Origin: DATKXU01 sp035528905
GTDB lineage: Bacteria > Armatimonadota > UBA5829 > DTJY01
Direction of reading: 5' to 3'
NCBI GenBank assembly: GCA_035528905.1
Contig: DATKXU010000091.1
Location: forward strand, 1-6,973
Length of the DNA: 6,973 nt
Each line of letters starts with the position of its first letter. The stretch's first letter is position 1. A program made the translations under genes and the position numbers. Of this stretch, positions 1-6,500 are shown one piece after another. The notes beneath the pieces were generated by a model. That model was not told the origin of the DNA, searched no databases, and saw nothing but the letters and a program-made list of their open reading frames with translations.

Positions 1-2287
1 AGCCCTCAGAGTTCGTCATCGCTCCAAAGAGATCAGGAGAAGACGTCCCGTACATCAATAGCCCCTGGTAAGGCGCATCCCACCTGTACAGCCTGCAGTC
101 TACTACCCCAGACCCTCCGAATACCGCCGCAGGATCAGGGTCCTTCGGCTGCCCGGGCAGCGACAGCAGATTCCACTTCTCGCGGTAATCATAGCTGTAC
201 GACTGGAAGGTCGCGGGAGTCCAGGAGGTCGTCCAGATGTATCGGGCGTTGCAGCCATATACTTGCTTGACGCCGATTACCCCGGTCACGTCCACGTAGT
301 CCCCCACGGCCGGCAGTGCACCCGGACTGCCTGACCCGGTAGAAGCTGGCCTGCACCTTACGCCTATGTTGCCGGATCCGTCCTTGACGCCGGCCTCGTA
401 GTTCCACACATCATTGTGAACGCCATAGCCATCGTCCACGTAGAAGTAGCTGTTACCGTACGTGCTATCAAACACGGACGCGCGTACCTCGCCTTGAATC
501 CTCATCAGGATGCCAACGTTGTTCAAACCGCGGCACATCATGGCAGGGGATTGCGTCGCATCGTTCACTACCGCTCCCTGACCGCCGTAGGTTCCTCCAC
601 CGGTGTCCAGGGTTTGACAGACAAATGGCAGGGGAGTACTGTTCCCGGTCGAGTTCACCGCCACCGAGGTGGCGTTGATGACACGTTCGCCATCCACAGT
701 CGCCGCCGTGCCTTCCACGGTCATACTGTAGCCGGGCGAAACAGCAGCATTCGAAACCACTCTGATGCCATTCGAGCGATCACCTGCCTCAACCGCGAAC
801 CCTGTGCGCCCGAATCCTCCTCCGCCAGCGTCGCCATAGAAGTTGGCGCTCACGACCGCGTTAGAGAGGATCACCGGATGGCCATCAGCGGCCTTCCTGG
901 CCTCATCCACCGTTATGCAGGGAACCGTGGAGCTCCATGGGATGGGATAGTAAACCATGTCGCTGACTTGCCTTGGACTCTTAGCACCAACGGCGACCAC
1001 CTTCTTCAAGAATGTGATCGCGCTCTCACCGACCGTCGCCACGACGTACTCCATCGTGCACTCAGCGTAATCTATGGGATGCACGGTGTATGGCACAGTG
1101 TAAACCTGGATCCCCAAGTTATTCTCAGGCGGGTAATTCGTCCCACAATGATGGTGGCCACCAAAAACAGCTTTGACGGTATGCTTGCTCGGGTACTGAG
1201 CCAGGATGTTGTACAGCGGCCTGATGGTGGAGCCATGCTCTCCGGTCATCCAATCGGGATTGTGCACGAAGACCAGTGTCGGGAAGTGCCATGGATTGTT
1301 CGTGTGGAAGCATAGATCGTTCACAAGCCACTGCCGCTGGGCCGACGATATGTCGCCGGCCACCACATCATTGGAATCCATGATCACGAAGTGAATGTTG
1401 CGCCAGTTGAACGAGTACCAGCGCTGCCCGTGGTTGTAGAAGCGATCGTAGACATCCGGATTCACGGAGGCATCGAGCATGCTATTCATGGGATATGGAG
1501 GGACCTGCGAGCAGAACCAATCCATCTTGATCTGGGTTACGTCCGGCTTCGTTGAAGGAACATCATGATTGCCGACCGCTATGTAAATCTCCGTTCCAGC
1601 CTGCCGCCACTTCTTGAACGCTTCGTCTAGGATTCTGATCTCTTCCTCAGTGCCACCAGGAATCATGTCCCCCCCAACGTCCCCTGCACAAATGACGAAT
1701 CCGGGATGCAGGGCGAGAACTTCGTTCTGCAGGCGAGTCACCTGATCATAGGCAATCGGAATCGGCGGCATCCAGTGCAGGTACTGGTACGGGTGAAGAT
1801 CCGCCGTGATCACAAACTGATTCTGACTCACAGCACACGTGTCGAAGCGCTTAACCGCAGAAGTGCCCGGTACCATGTCCAGAGCACCGGATGACGCATA
1901 ATACTCGTATAGAGAATCCGGAGTCAGGCCAGCCAGGGTGACGCTGTGCCCGGTGCCTATAGTCGGATCACTGCCGGTCAGCCAGGTCTGCGCTCCGAGT
2001 ATTCTGTAGTAGACGATATTGCTCGGCGTTCCATGGCTCGACGTCCAGGTCACCAGGCGCGAGGTGCGCGTGCTGCGATTGGGAAAAGCGCATACGTCGC
2101 TGGTGACCATCTGCGGAGCGTCAACCACGTAGCCAGCGCCGACGGCAGGCCGGTTGATCGGCTGGTCTGCCGGGGCTCGATCTACGTGAACCGCGTAGGG
2201 GCCGTAGGTTATGGTGTTAGGGAAGGCTTGACCGGCGAGGACGCCAGCTCCGAGCAGAACGACCAATACAAGCACGGCCGATTTCAT
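1..2287 (-). CDS. Secreted multidomain metallophosphoesterase (C-terminus beyond window)
   Basis: The frame is open for 762 codons from the ATG at 2287 to the left edge with no stop, so the C-terminus is missing. The start is firm: an in-frame TAG lies at 2312-2314, this is the only ATG between, and AGAGGA sits 9 nt upstream. Residues 1-21 form a signal peptide (MKSAVLVLVVLLGAGVLAGQA). Residues 55-150 resemble the fibronectin-III-like N-domain of purple acid phosphatases (SRLVTWTSS, LTPDSLYEYY). Residues 157-425 are a calcineurin-like phosphoesterase domain with all five metal-site motifs: D163-L-H165, G202-D203, G239-N-H-D242, H342 and G377-H-H-H380. Residues 457-545 and 590-685 look like two OB-fold-like modules (GERVI; YFYVDDG and VGDYVDVTGV). 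From 704 a WNLLSLPGQP…DPDP…VFG module begins and is cut by the edge. The protein probably hydrolyses a phosphomonoester or phosphodiester outside the cell, but the substrate cannot be read from sequence. Thirteen cysteines are present. It has its own promoter. The phosphoesterase assignment is strong and the accessory domain names are less certain. Confidence 0.93.
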   Translation of the reverse strand, partial: MKSAVLVLVVLLGAGVLAGQAFPNTITYGPYAVHVDRAPADQPINRPAVGAGYVVDAPQMVTSDVCAFPNRSTRTSRLVTWTSSHGTPSNIVYYRILGAQTWLTGSDPTIGTGHSVTLAGLTPDSLYEYYASSGALDMVPGTSAVKRFDTCAVSQNQFVITADLHPYQYLHWMPPIPIAYDQVTRLQNEVLALHPGFVICAGDVGGDMIPGGTEEEIRILDEAFKKWRQAGTEIYIAVGNHDVPSTKPDVTQIKMDWFCSQVPPYPMNSMLDASVNPDVYDRFYNHGQRWYSFNWRNIHFVIMDSNDVVAGDISSAQRQWLVNDLCFHTNNPWHFPTLVFVHNPDWMTGEHGSTIRPLYNILAQYPSKHTVKAVFGGHHHCGTNYPPENNLGIQVYTVPYTVHPIDYAECTMEYVVATVGESAITFLKKVVAVGAKSPRQVSDMVYYPIPWSSTVPCITVDEARKAADGHPVILSNAVVSANFYGDAGGGGFGRTGFAVEAGDRSNGIRVVSNAAVSPGYSMTVEGTAATVDGERVINATSVAVNSTGNSTPLPFVCQTLDTGGGTYGGQGAVVNDATQSPAMMCRGLNNVGILMRIQGEVRASVFDSTYGNSYFYVDDGYGVHNDVWNYEAGVKDGSGNIGVRCRPASTGSGSPGALPAVGDYVDVTGVIGVKQVYGCNARYIWTTSWTPATFQSYSYDYREKWNLLSLPGQPKDPDPAAVFGGSGVVDCRLYRWDAPYQGLLMYGTSSPDLFGAMTNSEG

Positions 2288-2296
2288 TTTCGTCCG

Positions 2297-2302
2297 TCCT
2301 CT
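2297..2302 (-). promoter_or_regulatory. Shine-Dalgarno site of the metallophosphoesterase gene
   Basis: AGAGGA on the minus strand lies 9 nt before the ATG at 2287. Together with the in-frame TAG at 2312-2314 it fixes the start codon. Confidence 0.75.
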
Positions 2303-2318
2303 GTTTGCAGCCTAGCGG

Positions 2319-2366
2319 CGTCACTATGAGATGAACAGACAACTTTGCCGTCACTGTGACACAAAC
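2319..2366. repeat. Two imperfect 18-bp direct repeats, 30 bp apart
   Basis: On the plus strand CGTCACTATGAGATGAAC (2319-2336) and CGTCACTGTGACACAAAC (2349-2366) agree at 14 of 18 positions. Their starts are exactly 30 bp apart, about three helical turns. The second copy contains the palindrome GTCAC-T-GTGAC (2350-2360). They lie between the promoter and the start codon of the metallophosphoesterase gene, so they could be a tandem operator or a repeated RNA element. Function is inferred. Confidence 0.45.
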
Positions 2367-2382
2367 CGGTTCCGGCTGTGTC
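2358..2382 (-). promoter_or_regulatory. Stem-loop in the metallophosphoesterase leader
   Basis: In the transcript GACACA (2382-2377) pairs with TGTGTC (2363-2358), enclosing a CCGG-AA-CCGG core that can add further GC pairs. It is not followed by a U-tract, so it does not look like an intrinsic terminator. Its 3' arm shares GTC with the palindrome at 2350-2360, so the two pairings would compete. Confidence 0.45.
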
Positions 2383-2424
2383 TTGTGAGCCCAAAATAAG
2401 TGCTTCCCAAAGCCGCTTACCCTT

Positions 2425-2453
2425 ATTCTACACCCAGTTGGGCTTGCTGTCAA
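2425..2453 (-). promoter_or_regulatory. Sigma-70-type promoter of the metallophosphoesterase gene
   Basis: On the minus strand a perfect -35 box TTGACA (2453-2448) is followed by a 17-bp spacer and a -10 box TAGAAT (2430-2425), five of six matches to TATAAT. Start of transcription is expected near 2418. The spacer carries a small dyad, CCCA-nn-TGGG (2433-2442), which might be an operator half or chance. Orientation and position fit the metallophosphoesterase gene and make it independent of the upstream VanW gene. Confidence 0.75.
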
Positions 2454-2788
2454 GCTAATTCCTGCTGCCGCGCGACATGGGAAGCCACCTAGCCCTATCG
2501 TGTAAGTTCGAACGCGAGGAAATGGGAACAAGGAAGGAAGGGATACGGGATCGGGGCCACAGGGCTGGGACCCACGCCTGGTTGCCGGTCTCCAAGGTGA
2601 GTGCCCTGCGATTGGACGACGCCACAAACGAAAGAAGGTTCCGCGTGTGGACTCATTTCGCAACTTCTTGGCTCTGCTCGCAGCGGACGCTTCTGTATTC
2701 TACGGCGAGATGCGCTCGAACGCTGCTAAGCATCAAGACTCTGAGACGATTCGTTGAAGTTCGTGCGGGCCACACGCGATCTCGACAG
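2454..2788. other. Non-coding gap after the VanW gene
   Basis: This 335-bp stretch separates the VanW stop codon from the -35 box of the next gene. I see no credible coding frame, no tRNA and no GC-rich hairpin followed by a T-run on either strand. Where the macroglobulin-VanW transcript ends is therefore not visible. A 9-bp inverted repeat (CGCGTGTGG at 2642-2650, CCACACGCG at 2770-2778) is present, but that length is expected by chance in a region this size. Confidence 0.6.
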
Positions 2789-3565
2789 CTAGTCTGATTC
2801 CTCGGTGACTCGCACGATTCTGTTCATCGCGGGATACCCGTCCTCGGCAAGGAGCTGTCTCCGACTGCCGTCCGGGTAGATGAACCTCCTGTAAGTTGCG
2901 ACATAGAACCCCGGATGCCCTCGATTGATCAACTTCCACTGGCCGGAACCATCGGCAGTTCGATCCTGAATAACCTCGTTCGGAGGGCTGGTGGACCGCG
3001 TTTCAGACTCAATGCGAACTTCGTACCCAGGCCGGCAGCGCGACAGAATGCGAAACACCAGGTTCTCGCCCCTGATTTCGCCGTCAATTCGAATCGGAGC
3101 AGGCAGGTTGTTCTTAAACTTCAGATCAATATCGTGATAGGCGACCGCCGCGTCACGCCCCAACGGCGCATACCTTGCAGGCCAGTGGTGGTGATGCCTC
3201 TCGACTATTTCCAGCCCCGCGAGCAGCGCCGCGTTGTAGAGGGTAGTGGAAACCTGGCAGACGCCGCCGCCCCAGCTTCTGACCAACTCGCCATCATAGC
3301 TGACCGGCGCCTTCTTGTAGCCCATATCCGCGGTCCATGGCCCCACAGTCTTTAGAAACGAGAAGGTCTGCCCAGGCTGAACTACGGTATTGGTAATCTT
3401 CCTGGTTGCAAGACGGGCATTGAATATCTGCGACTCCGTCCTGCCGCGCAAGGTAGTTACATAGCATCCAATCTCACGTTCGGCGCCCGGAATTGCAGCC
3501 GCCCAGACTCCCATGGCCACCACTATTGCGATACTGATTCCCAAAGCATATAGGCGCATGTTCAT
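2789..3565 (-). CDS. VanW family protein
   Basis: Complete, 258 residues, stop TAG. The start is the ATG at 3565, which overlaps the TGA of the upstream gene as ATGA. GGAG lies 11 nt upstream, whereas the alternative ATG at 3559 would sit 17 nt away. Residues 5-25 form one hydrophobic segment ending in WAAAI, either a signal peptide (cleavage after AAA) or an N-terminal anchor, so the rest is expected outside the membrane. VanW-family marks follow in order: QPGQTFSF (63-70), GGGVCQVSTTLYNA (99-112), ERHHHHWPARY (122-132) and DIDLKFKN (145-152). The C-terminal 55 residues (GHPGFYVATYRR…YPDGSRR) also fit family members. VanW is named from vanB-type glycopeptide-resistance clusters, but its biochemical role is unknown. 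No other van gene is visible here, so a resistance role should not be assumed. It is probably translated by coupling to the macroglobulin gene. Confidence 0.93.
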   Translation of the reverse strand: MNMRLYALGISIAIVVAMGVWAAAIPGAEREIGCYVTTLRGRTESQIFNARLATRKITNTVVQPGQTFSFLKTVGPWTADMGYKKAPVSYDGELVRSWGGGVCQVSTTLYNAALLAGLEIVERHHHHWPARYAPLGRDAAVAYHDIDLKFKNNLPAPIRIDGEIRGENLVFRILSRCRPGYEVRIESETRSTSPPNEVIQDRTADGSGQWKLINRGHPGFYVATYRRFIYPDGSRRQLLAEDGYPAMNRIVRVTEESD

Positions 3566-6500
3566 CTGATCGCAAACTCCGTTTCCTCGGTGGATGCCCT
3601 GACCTTCGGCTCGTACATCGCAAAGACCTGCGCCGGAAGGGCATGATATATGCCCGAGAAACCGGCTCGCATCTGATACTCGATCACATGCTGTCCTCGC
3701 CATAGTTCATCCACATAGAAGGATATCTTCTCGTCCCTTACATCCTGTCCGATCCACCAGTTGTCCCATTCCCAACTGCTTACGTGTCCTCTGTCGGCGA
3801 TTTCACACCCGGCGGGGATGAAATCTTCCACCAGCAGATGCCGGACGCGAGCGTTCGCGGTCACGATGAGCCGCACAAGGATTACATCGCCGGCCCTGCA
3901 TCCTTCTACAGGGGAGCCGATCCTTTGATCTGCGGACTGCTCATAGAACCGGCTTGGAGGATTGAAGTATTGTCTGGTGATGGATAAGCCAGCACCTGTG
4001 ACCGTAGAGGGCATGTAATCCCTAGCCACATACTGGGTAAGCTTCGTCGAGTAATACAGGTTGCCGACGCCGGCTTTTCGTATCTCCAGACTGTTGCGTC
4101 CTTTGAGCAGGTCTCGACTTGTCAATTCGACTTCGAACTCCGGCAGGAAAACCGAATTCCGATCGAAGTGCACCGCCGCGGCGACTTTTCCGTTCACAAG
4201 GACTTTGGCATCGAAATCTGGATTGAGCTCCTTGGATACCTTGAGGAACTCCGACACAGCGTAGAGCACCATCGCCGTGTCGCGAGTCGAGTACCAAGCG
4301 TCCACCTGGCGCTGTCGCATGAGCCAGCGCACTATCTCAAGTGCACGCGGATCATTCGGGTCAATCTTGAGCACAGCTTGGAGGCTGAGAGCAGTCGCTT
4401 CAATATCGCCGCCGTCAAAACCCTCTGGGCTCCCCCAATGGATCATGCCCGGCTCAACGGCTGCACACTCGAAAAGCCTGCGGAGAACGGCCTTCCCCTC
4501 CTCGATCTTACCCTCGTGTGTAAAGCTCAGGGTTAGGAGAGCAAGCGTTTCAGGGCTCAAAACTCGCATGCTTGCGATACGCTTTAGCTGGTTATCTACT
4601 CGTAGTCCGCCTAATGTCAGCACATAGCAGCCGAAGGCCTTCTCGTCAATGTCGAGGTTCTCGGTTCGCATGTGCTCGGAGAGTCGTTCGAGCCCGCTTC
4701 TGAGCACGGCGATGTTTACCGGGAAGCCCGCTTCACGCGCCTGAACCAGCCCGTAGCAGACGTAGGCGGTCATCCAGGGGTCGGACTCGCCATATTCGCA
4801 CCACGACCATCCTCCGTCATCCAGCTGGAACCGGTAAAGGCGGAAGAGGCCCTTCGTCACCATGTCCGGCAACTCGGCCTCGAGCTTTGCATTCCGCATC
4901 CCCAGCTCTCTGAATGAGCGGGACAGGAATACGTCGGGCAGGAAGGAGCTGATGGTCTGCTCGGTGCAGCCATAAGGGTACTGAGCAAGATAATCGAGTG
5001 AGCCAAGCATAGCCGCTGCAAGCGACGGCGCGAGCCGCACTCTGAGGCAGGTAGTGCCCGAGATGGAATCGCGACGCACTTGAACGTTCAGCTTCACCGC
5101 CGTGGAACCACTCATAGCACCGGTCCTGACGGTCTGGCGCTCAGCTCCATGAGGATAGACGGGCAATGCGAGTTGCATGGCATCGCCAGCCGTTTCTCCT
5201 GCAGCGCGGACGGTTATCTCGAATGAACCCGGCCTGGGCGCGTAGATCTGCCAGTCGAGCCTTTCACTACCGCCATCCCGGACAAGAACCCGCCGTCGTG
5301 CTTTCCCTTGCACACTCAGTCCCGGCGCCTTCAAGTCAACATTTGCCCGCTGATTGCGGCCTGTGTAGTTGTGGACGACGGCGGTGACCGTCGAATTGTC
5401 CGACTGCACCAGGAACCTGGGCACTTCGAGCCGGACTAGAAAGTCCTGCCCTGCGACTACGGTATTCCTTGCTTCGCCGCAGGACGTATCAATGGTGACG
5501 CCGCGGACTGTCGTGCGCCATGTGGTCAGATTATCCGGCAACTGGAAGCTCACCGCTGCCTCACCATTGGAGTCGGTAAGAACGCTTGGGTTCCAGAACG
5601 CCGTATCCAGGAAGCGCTTTCGAATCCTGATATTGAGCGGCGTTGACCTTGCGAGCACTCGGCCGGCCTTATCGGAGTCGCTGAGGTATATCTGAGGGAA
5701 AGAGAATTTGGTGTCAACTTGGTTAGGCTTGCGCACGTAGAAGTAGTCGAGTATCGGCTTCGTGTGGTCTTCTGCTATGGCATAGATCGCCTCGTCCACG
5801 ACGCCGATGGAAAGCTCCGCACTCGCCGGCCGTCCACTTGAATCCGTGACCTTGATCCTATATGTAGCATCTTCCCCCGGGCGGTATTTGAGCTTGTTTG
5901 GCTCTATCTTGATCCTGAGCGACTGCGCGCGCAGGGATACCTTCGCCCTCGCCTGCTGGTTGACAAAGCTCTTGTTCCTTACAAAGCAGACCCCAATGTA
6001 GAAGTTGGGCTTGTATTCGCTCATTACAGGGATCTGCACCATGGTCGTCCTGTTCTTCAGGTGGACGGTGATGCGATTGTAAACTCGGGTGCCTTCCACC
6101 GTAACGAGAGCTGTTGCACCGGGACTCTTCGTGTTGATCAAGATTTTCGCCGTATCGCCCGGATCGTATGTCTTTTTGTCGGTCACGATCTGCAAATCGG
6201 GGTAGCGGATGTCTTCCTCGTAAGCCGCAGCGTACGACCAGACATACGTGGAGGCGACTATATTGTTGCCGCGCTTGTCCCGCGATTTAGCGATGACGCG
6301 CATTCCCCCGGACCGCCTGGCTGAGAACCGCATCGAGGCTCGCCCGGAGTCATCGGTAGTAAGCCGCTTCTTCTGGAACTGTTCGAACCTGCTCTCGCCG
6401 TTCCTCCATCGCTCGCGCCCCACCAGGACAGCAACCGACTGTTTCTTCACGGGACGCTTATCGTAGTCCATCGCCAGAATAGATACGGTGACAGGCGCAC

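Larger units (their letters stand above)
2288..2418 (-). promoter_or_regulatory. Structured 5' leader of the metallophosphoesterase gene
   Basis: If transcription starts about 7 nt after the -10 box, the untranslated leader is about 130 nt, long for a simple promoter-RBS arrangement. It contains a hairpin (2358-2382), an 11-bp palindrome (2350-2360) that overlaps the foot of that hairpin, and two imperfect direct repeats 30 bp apart (2319-2336 and 2349-2366). I could not match it to a known riboswitch class. The transcription start is inferred, not seen. Confidence 0.45.

Noticed and set aside
416..1315. A 299-codon open frame on the plus strand.
   Set aside because: It lies wholly antisense to the metallophosphoesterase, covers its catalytic core, and its translation has no family resemblance or plausible composition. 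The minus-strand frame has signal peptide, catalytic motifs, RBS and promoter.
2288..2366. Resemblance of the leader to a cyclic-di-GMP (GEMM) riboswitch because of GGCAAAG and GACGCC…GCAAAC strings.
   Set aside because: The order of the conserved blocks, the GAAA tetraloop and the closing helices do not fit. An Rfam covariance scan would settle it; a significant GEMM hit would overturn this rejection.
2217..2663. A 148-codon open frame on the minus strand overlapping the promoter and start of the metallophosphoesterase.
   Set aside because: It runs through the promoter and the 5' end of the real gene in another frame, is rich in Arg, Pro and Cys, and resembles nothing.
2642..2778. Inverted repeat CGCGTGTGG/CCACACGCG with a loop of about 120 bp.
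   Set aside because: A 9-bp match is expected by chance in several hundred bases, and it has no T-run, target duplication or transposase.
2477..2797. A 106-codon plus-strand frame in the intergenic gap.
   Set aside because: No RBS-like site or recognisable protein features; the sequence is Arg-rich and overlaps the end of the VanW gene.
2789..3565. Reading the VanW gene as evidence of a vancomycin-resistance cluster.
   Set aside because: No ligase, dehydrogenase, dipeptidase or two-component genes are visible. VanW-family proteins are widespread outside resistance clusters.
3566..3703. Upstream extension of the VanW frame to an earlier start at 3703.
   Set aside because: The extra 46 residues overlap the macroglobulin coding sequence and would put a non-hydrophobic stretch before the signal segment. 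The ATG at 3565 gives a normal signal peptide and the ATGA overlap.
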